Assembly: GCA_027068235.1 (NCBI GenBank)
Contig: JAMOUE010000247.1
Location: 1 to 8,341, forward strand
Source: Deltaproteobacteria bacterium
GTDB taxonomy: Bacteria > Desulfobacterota > Dissulfuribacteria > Dissulfuribacterales > QOAL01
Reading direction: 5' to 3'
Length of the DNA: 8,341 nucleotides
Part shown: positions 1 through 6,585 of the stretch, piece after piece
Layout: each line of letters starts with the position of its first letter
Numbering within the stretch: the first letter of the stretch is position 1
Position numbers and translations under genes: made by a program
Notes under the pieces: generated by a model
Told to the model about the DNA's origin: nothing
The model's input: the letters and a program-made list of their open reading frames with translations, nothing else
Databases searched by the model: none

Positions 1-1
1 A

Positions 2-1990
2 CTCTACTTCAATATAGTAAAGATAGTTGCAGAAGAGATAGGGTGTGAGAATGTGTCTCTTTTGCTCTATAGGCCCGATAAGGAGATATTAGAGTTAGCT
101 GCCGCTATTGGTATTAGTCAGTTGGGAAAGGGAAAGGTAAAGGAGCTTGACCGCAAATTCAATAAAGGTCTCTTTTTTAAAGAAGGAAAAAGTATCGCCT
201 GGGAAGTCTTTGATTCCCAGCAGCCTGTTTTTATAAATGATAGTTCTGAGATAGAGATTCCCCAGGTTGATAACGCAAAACAGATTCCAAAATCCTTGGC
301 ATGTCTTCCAGTATCTTCTAAGGGTATCCTTAATTTAAGTTCGTCAGAAAGGAAAGAGTTTACCAACAGCCTTAAAAGAAATCTGATTATCATCGCTCAG
401 GTTATAGCGCATCTGATTCATGATTACAAAGAAAGAGATGTCCTTTCAAAGGGCCATTTTTATATCCAGAACATAGTAGAAAGTAATAATAGGACAAAAG
501 AGGCTATCTCTGATGATGGTATGCCCATTGACTATCTGATGGCAGCAATGGAAAACGCGCCACAAGGGATATGTCTCTTGGGGCCAGATGGGCAAATCAT
601 TCACGCAAATGAGTCGGTTTGTAAGTTGCTTCAAAGTGATGAGGAGTTTTTAAAGGAGAAGGGACTTGGCCGTTTTTTTGTGGATGCATCCGTGTTCCTT
701 GATTTTACAAAAACTGTAAGGGGAGACACCTTCAAAAAGATTTCCCAGGTTAGGCTAATAAGGCCAGATGGTACAACATTGCTTGCTGATTTTTTTTATC
801 ATCCAGTAAAGGCAAAAAGTGGACAAAAGAAAGGCGGCATCGTTTTTGTCCATGATCTATCTGATCATCTCCACGATTCAGAACAGCGTATAAGAGAAGA
901 AAAGCTCAGGGCACTTGGTTCAATGGCAGCAGGTATTGCTCATGATTTTAATAACCTACTTATGGCTATTCTTGGTAATGTGGAGCTTTTGCAAATGGAG
1001 TTACAAGGCACAAAGTACGAAGAGCGACTAAAGAATATTGAGGCAAGCGTCAATGAGGGTGCTAAAACCATAAATCGCATACAGACCTTTGTAAAAGGGC
1101 GATATGGTAAGAATACACCTGTTGAAAAGCCAATAGAAATAGCAGGAATTATAGAAGAGGCAGTTCAGTTTACTAGGCCGCTATGGAAGGACGAATGCGA
1201 GAAAAAGGGGATATATATTACAGTAGAGACCAATCTGGACAGGAAGCTTACTGCCAATATAGTTGCTTACGAGTTGAGAGAGGTATTAATCAATCTCATT
1301 ATAAATGCCATAGATGCTATGCCCTCTGGAGGTAAGATTATCATAAAATCTTACAAAAAAGGGCAAAACGCTATTATCGAGGTTCGCGATACTGGTACGG
1401 GCATGGATGAAGATGTGTTGCCCCATATATTTGATCCCTATTTTTCTACAAAGCAAACAGGGAGTTCTGGTCTTGGCCTAAGTATTGTTTATGGTCTTGT
1501 GTCCAATGTTGGTGGAAAAATAGACGTAGAGTCTGAAAAAGGTTGTGGAAGCACATTTATAATATCCTTACCATCCTCAGATGGTAAGAAGAGTGAGAAG
1601 AAGAGCAAAGAAGCTCGCCAAGAAGTCACTAGCCATAAACTTAAGATAATGGTGATAGATGATGAGCCTCAGATAGTGGAGCTAATAGGGTTAATGCTTG
1701 GTAGCATTGGACATGAAGTTACAGGGTGTGCTGACCCTAATGAAGCCCTTAAAAAGATAAAGGAAGAGCACTTTGATATGGTGCTAACAGATCTTGGAAT
1801 GCCAGGTGTTAGTGGCTGGGAGATAGCCTCTGCAATTCGCACTACCTCTCCAGATACTTTTGTGGTTATGATGACTGGATGGGGTGCTTCATTTAAAGAA
1901 GACGAGTTGAAGGAAAAAGGTATCGATGCCCTTCTCACAAAGCCCTTCAGATTGAACGATATCTTAAAGGTAATTTCTAAGCTTACTTAG
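2..1990 (+). CDS. Hybrid sensor histidine kinase (GAF-PAS-HisKA-HATPase-REC), 5'-truncated by the window edge
   Basis: This signalling kinase should autophosphorylate on a histidine and pass the phosphate to its own C-terminal receiver domain. The reading frame is open to the left edge, so the start is outside the window; the in-frame GTG at 53 sits inside the GAF fold and is not a credible start. Counting residues from that GTG, the end of a GAF-like domain covers about 1-120 and a PAS domain about 158-272 (NAPQGICLLGPDGQIIHAN). The HisKA H-box GIAHDFNNLL has the phospho-accepting H297. The ATPase domain covers about 405-507, with N-box N414/N418, G1 DTGTG (446-450), F-box FDPYFST and G2 GLGL (473-476). 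The receiver covers about 531-643, with acidic pair D536/D537, phospho-acceptor D580, T608 and K630. All catalytic residues are present. No membrane segment is visible in the part seen, so it is probably cytoplasmic. The signal sensed is unknown, and no separate response regulator lies next to it here. The downstream genes are convergent. Confidence 0.93.
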   Translation, partial: LYFNIVKIVAEEIGCENVSLLLYRPDKEILELAAAIGISQLGKGKVKELDRKFNKGLFFKEGKSIAWEVFDSQQPVFINDSSEIEIPQVDNAKQIPKSLACLPVSSKGILNLSSSERKEFTNSLKRNLIIIAQVIAHLIHDYKERDVLSKGHFYIQNIVESNNRTKEAISDDGMPIDYLMAAMENAPQGICLLGPDGQIIHANESVCKLLQSDEEFLKEKGLGRFFVDASVFLDFTKTVRGDTFKKISQVRLIRPDGTTLLADFFYHPVKAKSGQKKGGIVFVHDLSDHLHDSEQRIREEKLRALGSMAAGIAHDFNNLLMAILGNVELLQMELQGTKYEERLKNIEASVNEGAKTINRIQTFVKGRYGKNTPVEKPIEIAGIIEEAVQFTRPLWKDECEKKGIYITVETNLDRKLTANIVAYELREVLINLIINAIDAMPSGGKIIIKSYKKGQNAIIEVRDTGTGMDEDVLPHIFDPYFSTKQTGSSGLGLSIVYGLVSNVGGKIDVESEKGCGSTFIISLPSSDGKKSEKKSKEARQEVTSHKLKIMVIDDEPQIVELIGLMLGSIGHEVTGCADPNEALKKIKEEHFDMVLTDLGMPGVSGWEIASAIRTTSPDTFVVMMTGWGASFKEDELKEKGIDALLTKPFRLNDILKVISKLT

Positions 1991-2014
1991 AAAACCTAGT
2001 AAATTTTCTTTTCT
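1974..2014 (+). terminator. Possible weak terminator of the hybrid kinase gene
   Basis: A perfect 8-bp inverted repeat, TTTCTAAG (1974-1981) and CTTAGAAA (1986-1993), has a 4-nt loop and includes the kinase stop codon. An alternative, mutually exclusive hairpin (1983-2002, TTAC/GTAA plus TAG/CTA) directly abuts the T-rich stretch ATTTTCTTTTC at 2003-2013. Both stems are AT-rich and therefore weak, so termination here is an inference. The sequence AAAACCTAG, part of this hairpin region, is repeated directly at 1991-1999 and 2033-2041; the meaning of the repeat is unknown. Confidence 0.3.
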
Positions 2015-2040
2015 TCATTACGTTTTCAAAGAAAAACCTA

Positions 2041-2120
2041 GAAAAAAGAAAAGCCCTCTGGCTAACCCCTTTTATTCTACAAATTTTATGTCTTTTAAAG
2101 AGAGGCTCCCAGCAGGGCTT
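2041..2120 (-). terminator. Intrinsic terminator candidate for the cmk-marR unit
   Basis: Read on the minus strand, AAGCCCT-G-CTGG (2120-2109) can pair with CCAGAGGGCTT (2061-2051). The stem is 11 bp with one bulged base and is followed at once by the T-rich run TTCTTTTTTC (2050-2041). The position just past the marR stop at 2133 fits a terminator. The loop of about 47 nt is longer than usual for an intrinsic terminator. On the plus strand the same hairpin lacks a following T-run, so it should act mainly on minus-strand transcripts. Confidence 0.5.
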
Positions 2121-2132
2121 ATGAAAAGGATT

Positions 2133-2621
2133 CTACTTTTTACCTTCTTTTCTTGCTAGTTTGGCACCGTTTTCCAGATTTTGCCAAAGTTGGTAAAGTA
2201 AATCCTTTAGCTGTTCTATTTCAGCCTCACTAAGTCCCTTTACTGCTATATCGTGGACTTCACTTCCCTTTTGCATGAGTACGTCTTGTAGCTGACGGCC
2301 TTTGGGGGTAAGAAATATGTGAAATGCACGTCTGTCAGAAGGGACTCTGCGCCTTTCGATTAGATCTGCTTCCTCAAGTCTGTCTAGCGTTCGAACTAGT
2401 GTGGGACTTTCAATATAAAGACGTTGTGCTAGTTGTGTTTGAGTAAGGCCTTCTTCTTCAAAGAGCTTGGTTAAGACACAAAACTGAGCACCAGTCAAAT
2501 TGAAATCTTCAAGTTTGTAATCCAGCAGCTTGAGAAAAGCCTTTACCAAACGGTTAGCTATAAATCCCAGACAATTGTCAACGCTGAACGAGAATTGAGA
2601 TGCCTCTGTTTTCTTGTTCAT
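2133..2621 (-). CDS. MarR-family winged-helix transcriptional regulator
   Basis: This 162-residue protein has the usual MarR-family length and should bind DNA as a dimer. Helices that form the dimer interface are expected near residues 12-45 and 120-150. The winged helix-turn-helix is visible: LTQTQLAQRLYIESPTLVR at about 59-77 provides the helix pair and recognition helix. The wing follows at about 88-107, with the family hallmark SDRRAFHIFLT (DRR at 96-98). Two cysteines, C17 and C48, lie in the N-terminal half. C17 is close to, but about two residues off, the redox cysteine position of OhrR, so peroxide sensing is only a weak guess. The ATG at 2621 is preceded by AGGAG with a 6-nt spacer, and it overlaps the cmk stop in an ATGA arrangement, so translation is probably coupled to cmk. 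The ligand and target genes cannot be read from the sequence. Confidence 0.93.
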   Translation of the reverse strand: MNKKTEASQFSFSVDNCLGFIANRLVKAFLKLLDYKLEDFNLTGAQFCVLTKLFEEEGLTQTQLAQRLYIESPTLVRTLDRLEEADLIERRRVPSDRRAFHIFLTPKGRQLQDVLMQKGSEVHDIAVKGLSEAEIEQLKDLLYQLWQNLENGAKLARKEGKK

Positions 2622-3277
2622 CTTTTTCTCCTATCTATGCTATTAGCAAATTTTATAATTTCCTTTACTACCTCTTCGGCAGAAAGGTTGCTGGAGTCAA
2701 GCGTTATAGAATCTTCTGCCGGTTTAAGTGGAGCGATCGCTCTTTCTGTATCTGCTTTATCACGTTTTTTGATTTGGTGCAATATAATATCGAGTGAAAT
2801 TATATCGCCTTTTTTGTATAACTCTTTTTTCCGTCTTTTAGCTCTCTCCTCTGGAGAGGCCGTTAGAAAGAGCTTTAAGTCCGCATTTGGGAAGACTACG
2901 GTGCCCATGTCCCTGCCTTCTGCAACAAGATCAGAGTTTTCTCCAATGCTTCTTTGAATAGAAGTTAGTTTTTTTCTAACAGAAGGTATTCTAGAAATAT
3001 CTGATGCGGCAAGGTCTATTTCTGGCGTTCTAATCTTATCAGAAACATCCTCACCGTTTAAAAAAATACGCCCATTTTTAAATTTTATGTTTAAATCTTT
3101 TAAGTGCGAGGAAATCAGCTCTTCGTTATCAAGAGGTATGCCCTTTTGTAACATAAATAGTGCACAGGCACGATACATAGCTCCTGTGTCGAGATATAAA
3201 AATCCCAAGCGTTTTGCTACTTCTCTGCTAACAGTACTTTTTCCAGCACCTGCCGGGCCATCAATAGTAATAATCAC
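2618..3277 (-). CDS. cmk: Cytidylate kinase (CMP/dCMP kinase)
   Basis: Cytidylate kinase phosphorylates CMP and dCMP with ATP, feeding the CTP and dCTP pools in the cytoplasm. The P-loop GPAGAGKST follows the first beta strand, IITIDG. Family motifs come in order: YLDTGAMYR in the CMP-binding region, EGRDMGTVVFP, then the LID-type segment KRDKADTERAIAPLKPAEDS and LDSS near the end. I prefer the GTG start at 3277. It has GGGAG 9 nt upstream and gives the compact N-terminus typical of the family (219 residues). A longer in-frame TTG start at 3301 (227 residues) has no visible ribosome binding site and would lie only about 13 nt from the predicted transcription start. The stop overlaps the marR start by 4 nt. 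The gene is divergent from ileS across a 386-nt gap (362 nt if the TTG start is used). Confidence 0.96.
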   Translation of the reverse strand: MIITIDGPAGAGKSTVSREVAKRLGFLYLDTGAMYRACALFMLQKGIPLDNEELISSHLKDLNIKFKNGRIFLNGEDVSDKIRTPEIDLAASDISRIPSVRKKLTSIQRSIGENSDLVAEGRDMGTVVFPNADLKLFLTASPEERAKRRKKELYKKGDIISLDIILHQIKKRDKADTERAIAPLKPAEDSITLDSSNLSAEEVVKEIIKFANSIDRRKR

Positions 3278-3320
3278 CTCTTTAAGCTCCCGTTTAGGCA
3301 AAAAAATTCAGCGGAGCAAG

Positions 3321-3348
3321 AATATACAACTTTTTCAAACAGACTCAA
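3321..3348 (-). promoter_or_regulatory. Sigma-70-type promoter candidate for cmk-marR
   Basis: On the minus strand, TTGAGT (3348-3343; 4 of 6 matches to the -35 consensus) and TATATT (3326-3321; 5 of 6 matches to the -10 consensus) are separated by 16 nt. The expected transcription start is near 3314. That leaves a leader of about 37 nt to the GTG start of cmk, which includes its GGGAG ribosome binding site. Position and spacing fit, but AT-rich DNA yields chance matches easily. Confidence 0.5.
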
Positions 3349-3362
3349 GACAAAAAGGTTTA

Positions 3363-3381
3363 CTAGAGTAAGGCATTCTAG
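3363..3381. repeat. Interrupted palindrome upstream of the cmk promoter (possible operator)
   Basis: CTAGA (3363-3367) and TCTAG (3377-3381) are perfect inverted arms in a 19-bp element, with one further matching pair inside (T3369/A3375). The edge lies about 15 nt upstream of the proposed -35 element of cmk. The size and symmetry are of the kind MarR-family dimers bind, so self-regulation of the cmk-marR unit is conceivable. Five-base arms are short, and nothing here proves protein binding. Confidence 0.25.
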
Positions 3382-3481
3382 CAACTTGTCACTTGATTTG
3401 ATGATATTTAGCAGTATGTAAATAATACTTTTGTTAATGGAAGCACTTTTTACTTGTTTAGCTGGAGCTCTTATTTTTCAG

Positions 3482-3515
3482 TTTTCATAAAGCTAAGTAC
3501 CATTTTTTATGAAAA
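3482..3515. repeat. Perfect 10-bp inverted repeat upstream of ileS
   Basis: TTTTCATAAA (3482-3491) and TTTATGAAAA (3506-3515) are exact reverse complements separated by 14 nt. The centre is about 165 nt upstream of the ileS start. It could be an operator for a dimeric regulator, or an AT-rich hairpin. The right arm runs into more A bases, not T bases, so it does not look like a plus-strand terminator. On the minus strand the right arm is preceded, not followed, by the matching T bases, so it is a poor terminator in that direction too. Confidence 0.45.
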
Positions 3516-3522
3516 AACTATT

Positions 3523-3552
3523 TTGTATTTGTGGAGCATGAAAAAATAATAA
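3523..3552 (+). promoter_or_regulatory. Weak promoter candidate for the ileS gene run
   Basis: TTGTAT (3523-3528) and TAATAA (3547-3552) are 18 nt apart, just downstream of the 10-bp inverted repeat, and would give a leader of about 105 nt to the ileS ATG. Matches to the consensus are modest. Other chance pairs exist in this AT-rich DNA, for example TTTACT with TATTTT around 3450-3478. A promoter somewhere in this gap is very likely, because cmk is divergent, but the exact site is a guess. Confidence 0.22.
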
Positions 3553-3663
3553 AAATATGTTTGTCTCTAATGAAGTTGCAAAACAGCCTTGAGAGCTCAG
3601 GGAAAATGGGCTAAGACATGGATCACAAAGAAAAAACGAGACAAAACAAACAGGTGAAGACCT

Positions 3664-6555
3664 ATGGATTATAAAGATACTTTGAATCTTCCTAAAACCA
3701 AGTTTCCAATGAAGGCAAATCTCAGCCAGAAGGAGCCTCAAATGCTCAAAAAATGGGATAAAATGGGCATCTATAAGGAGCTCCTTCAAAAGGGAAAGGA
3801 TCGTCCAAAATTCATACTGCACGACGGCCCACCCTATGCAAATGGCCATCTGCACCTAGGGCATACAGTAAATAAGGTACTAAAGGACATTATAATAAAA
3901 TTCCAAACCATGACAGGCAAAAGTGCTCCGTTTGTCCCAGGTTGGGACTGTCATGGCCTGCCTATTGAACACAATGTTGAAAAAAAGCTTGGTTCTAAAC
4001 GTCATACGATGGACAAGCTTGCCATCAGGAAAAAGTGCAGGGAGTATGCAGAGCGCTTTGTCGATATTCAGAGAAAAGAATTTGAGCGCTTGGGAGTTTT
4101 GGGAGATTGGGGAAACCCTTATCTCACAATGAACTTTGATTATGAGGCAACGATAGCCAAGGAGTTTTGCCAGATATACCTTGATGGCTACGTTGTAAGG
4201 AGCACCAAACCTGTCCACTGGTGTCCCACCTGTGTCACAGCCTTGGCTGAGGCAGAGGTTGAATATGCCCCGCATACATCTCCTTCCATAACAGTGCGTT
4301 TTCCGTGCACCGATGAGTTCAAGGCGTGGCTTAAGGAAAGGGTGAATGATTTTAATGAGAATGACAAATGTTATGTGCTGATCTGGACAACTACTCCTTG
4401 GACCTTGCCTGCCAATAGGGCTGTAGCCGTTCATCCAGATTTTGACTATGTAGTTGTAAAGGTGCCTGGGCAAAAGGCCAGTGCAGCCATGTCTTTTGAG
4501 GAAGATGGGCGTGATGAGATCTGGGTGGTTGCTGAAGGCAGGCTTCAGGCAATACTGCTTGCCCTTGGATTAGAGCAGACAGATGTTGAGATCTTGCATG
4601 AAATGAAGGGCAGTGATCTTGAAGGATTAAAGGTTCTTCATCCATTTATTGATAGGCAAGGGCCTGTGATAGTTGCAGATTATGTTACACTTGATAGTGG
4701 AACTGGTATTGTCCATATCGCGCCTGGGCACGGTACAGAAGATTATGAAAGCAGCAGAAGATACGACCTCGAGGTCTTTTCTCCTGTAGATGACAGGGGG
4801 CTTTTCACAAAGGATGTAGAGGCCTTTGAAGGGCAGCATATCTTCAAGGCCAATCCAGAGATAGTTGAGCTTTTGAAGCGTAAGGGCATGCTTGTACACA
4901 CTGAAGAGCTCAGCCATAGTTACCCTCACTGCTGGCGGTGTAAAAGGCCGGTCATATTCAGGGCTACAGCCCAGTGGTTTATTTCAATGGAAAAAAATGA
5001 ACTGCGGTCCAGGGCTCTAAAAAGCATAGACCAGGTCACTTGGATACCTGCTTGGGGGCGCGAAAGAATATATGGCATGGTAGAGGCAAGGCCTGATTGG
5101 TGTATTTCTAGACAAAGGGCGTGGGGAGTGCCCATTACTGTTTTTACATGCCAGTCGTGCGGTAAATCTGTACTTACTGAAGAAAGTGCCAATAAAATTG
5201 TCGAGATCTTTGAAAAAGAGGGTGCAGATGCATGGTTTGACAAATCGGTAGAGGATTTTCTGCCTGAGGGTTTTTCATGTCCAGAGTGTGGCAGTTCAGA
5301 CTTTAAGAAGGAAGAAGATATATTGGACGTATGGTTTGATTCTGGTGTTAGTCATGCGGCGGTTTTGGAAAGACGGCCAGAGCTATCGTGGCCCGCTGAT
5401 ATGTATCTTGAAGGCAGTGACCAGCATCGTGGATGGTTTCAAAGTTCTCTTTTGACATCTGTTGCCACAAGGGGTAGCGCACCGTACAGGTCGGTTTTGA
5501 CACATGGCTTTGTTGTTGATGGCAAGGGCAAAAAGATGTCAAAATCAGTAGGAAACGTTATACCTCCTGAAAAGCTCATCAAGCGTTTTGGTGCGGAGAT
5601 ACTTAGGCTTTGGGTGAGTGCTGAGGATTACAGGGATGACATAAAGATCTCAGATGAGATCCTTCAAAGACTCACTGAGGCCTACCGCAAGATCAGAAAC
5701 ACCATCCGTTATCTCCTCAGCAATCTTAATGATTTTGATCCCGAAAAGAATAGTGTTCCTCTAAATGAGCTTGAATCCCTTGATAGATGGGCGCTAGACC
5801 GGGTATCAAAGGCCATGGAAAGGGTTAGAAAAGGGTATGAAGAGTATAAGTTCCATGTTGTCTTTCATCAGATTCACCAGCTGTGTACCGTTGACCTGAG
5901 TGCCCTTTATCTCGACATTGTGAAGGATAGGCTGTACTGTGAACTGACAGACGGCAGGCCAAGAAGGTCTTGTCAGACAGCTCTTTATCACATAGCTAGG
6001 TCTCTGATTATAAACATGGCCCCGGTGCTTTCCTTTACTGCAGATGAGGCTTGGGCTCACCTTATAGGGAACGAAGAGACATCTGTATTTTTCGAAGAGT
6101 TCCCGCGTTTGCAAGATGCCCTTCTTTCTGAAGAAGAGGAGACCTTTTGGGCCAAAGTTATAGATCTCAGAAATGAGATAACAAAGGCCCTTGAGCTTGC
6201 AAGGAGAGAAAAACGTATAGGCCTTGCCCTGGATGCAAAGGTTCTAGTTAAATTGCCAGAAGATATAGGTCTTGAGAAGAATCAGGATCTAGCCCAGTGT
6301 TTAAAGATGGTGACAATAGTGTCACAGCTTGAGTTAGTGGATTCGTTTGATGATGATCAGGTTAGCCAAGGCAACATCTGGCAAAGTGAAGAGTTTCCTG
6401 GGTTATCGTGTCTTGTATTGCCTGCTGAAGGGCAAAAGTGTGCACGTTGCTGGACGTGGAGTACTTATGTTGGGAAAGATACCGAATTTCCAGACGTGTG
6501 TGAACGGTGTGCATCGGTATTGAGGCAGATGGGCTTTAAGGCAACAACTGAATAG
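3664..6555 (+). CDS. ileS: Isoleucyl-tRNA synthetase, bacterial type with C-terminal zinc finger
   Basis: This class I synthetase joins isoleucine to tRNA-Ile with ATP and edits misactivated valine. At 963 residues it has normal length for the bacterial form. The HIGH motif appears as HLGH at 64-67 within PPYANGHLHLGH, and KMSKS is at 624-628. The editing (CP1) domain has WTTTPWT at 241-247 and VHIAPGHGTEDY at 350-361. By alignment from memory, T242-T244, H351 and D360 correspond to the E. coli editing residues. Zinc-type cysteine pairs occur at 187/190, 423/426, 496/499 and 539/542, and a C-terminal finger uses C926, C929, C946 and C949. The ATG has AGGTGA 6 nt upstream (3652-3657). It is first in a run with a CDP-alcohol phosphatidyltransferase, rsmI and kdsB. 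The signal peptidase gene lspA, a common downstream neighbour in many proteobacteria, is not here. Confidence 0.98.
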   Translation: MDYKDTLNLPKTKFPMKANLSQKEPQMLKKWDKMGIYKELLQKGKDRPKFILHDGPPYANGHLHLGHTVNKVLKDIIIKFQTMTGKSAPFVPGWDCHGLPIEHNVEKKLGSKRHTMDKLAIRKKCREYAERFVDIQRKEFERLGVLGDWGNPYLTMNFDYEATIAKEFCQIYLDGYVVRSTKPVHWCPTCVTALAEAEVEYAPHTSPSITVRFPCTDEFKAWLKERVNDFNENDKCYVLIWTTTPWTLPANRAVAVHPDFDYVVVKVPGQKASAAMSFEEDGRDEIWVVAEGRLQAILLALGLEQTDVEILHEMKGSDLEGLKVLHPFIDRQGPVIVADYVTLDSGTGIVHIAPGHGTEDYESSRRYDLEVFSPVDDRGLFTKDVEAFEGQHIFKANPEIVELLKRKGMLVHTEELSHSYPHCWRCKRPVIFRATAQWFISMEKNELRSRALKSIDQVTWIPAWGRERIYGMVEARPDWCISRQRAWGVPITVFTCQSCGKSVLTEESANKIVEIFEKEGADAWFDKSVEDFLPEGFSCPECGSSDFKKEEDILDVWFDSGVSHAAVLERRPELSWPADMYLEGSDQHRGWFQSSLLTSVATRGSAPYRSVLTHGFVVDGKGKKMSKSVGNVIPPEKLIKRFGAEILRLWVSAEDYRDDIKISDEILQRLTEAYRKIRNTIRYLLSNLNDFDPEKNSVPLNELESLDRWALDRVSKAMERVRKGYEEYKFHVVFHQIHQLCTVDLSALYLDIVKDRLYCELTDGRPRRSCQTALYHIARSLIINMAPVLSFTADEAWAHLIGNEETSVFFEEFPRLQDALLSEEEETFWAKVIDLRNEITKALELARREKRIGLALDAKVLVKLPEDIGLEKNQDLAQCLKMVTIVSQLELVDSFDDDQVSQGNIWQSEEFPGLSCLVLPAEGQKCARCWTWSTYVGKDTEFPDVCERCASVLRQMGFKATTE

Positions 6556-6585
6556 GATGTAGTGCAGATTTTTTAAAGGTGTTTA

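Larger units (their letters stand above)
3302..3663. other. Divergent AT-rich intergenic region between cmk and ileS
   Basis: This stretch of about 360 bases holds no convincing gene. It contains the cmk promoter and nearby palindrome on the left, and an inverted repeat plus a weak plus-strand promoter candidate on the right. ATGAAAAAA occurs twice (3509-3517 and 3538-3546). I see no T-box sequence of the AGGGTGGNACCGCG type ahead of ileS, and no tRNA or recognisable riboswitch. An 18-codon open frame at 3618-3674 overlaps the ileS start, but it lacks a well-placed ribosome binding site and has no isoleucine codons. Confidence 0.6.

Noticed and set aside
2595..2957. Plus-strand frames of 120 and 65 codons opposite cmk
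   Set aside because: They are antisense to the well-supported cmk and marR genes and have no domain or convincing start signal.
3302..3663. T-box leader controlling ileS
   Set aside because: The conserved T-box sequence and the specifier-stem pattern are not visible, and no terminator-antiterminator pair precedes the ATG.
3618..3674. Small 18-codon frame starting ATG at 3618 and overlapping the ileS start, as a possible leader peptide
   Set aside because: There is no well-placed ribosome binding site and no isoleucine codon, and its stop lies within ileS without an attenuator-like hairpin. Probably chance.
3493..3855. 120-codon minus-strand frame spanning the intergenic DNA and the 5' end of ileS
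   Set aside because: Its start lies antisense to the conserved HIGH-motif region of ileS. The translated protein is low in complexity, rich in Phe and Leu, and resembles no family I know.
3880..4473. 197-codon minus-strand frame inside ileS
   Set aside because: It is fully antisense to conserved ileS coding sequence, shows no recognisable domain, and reads as a shadow of the plus-strand gene.
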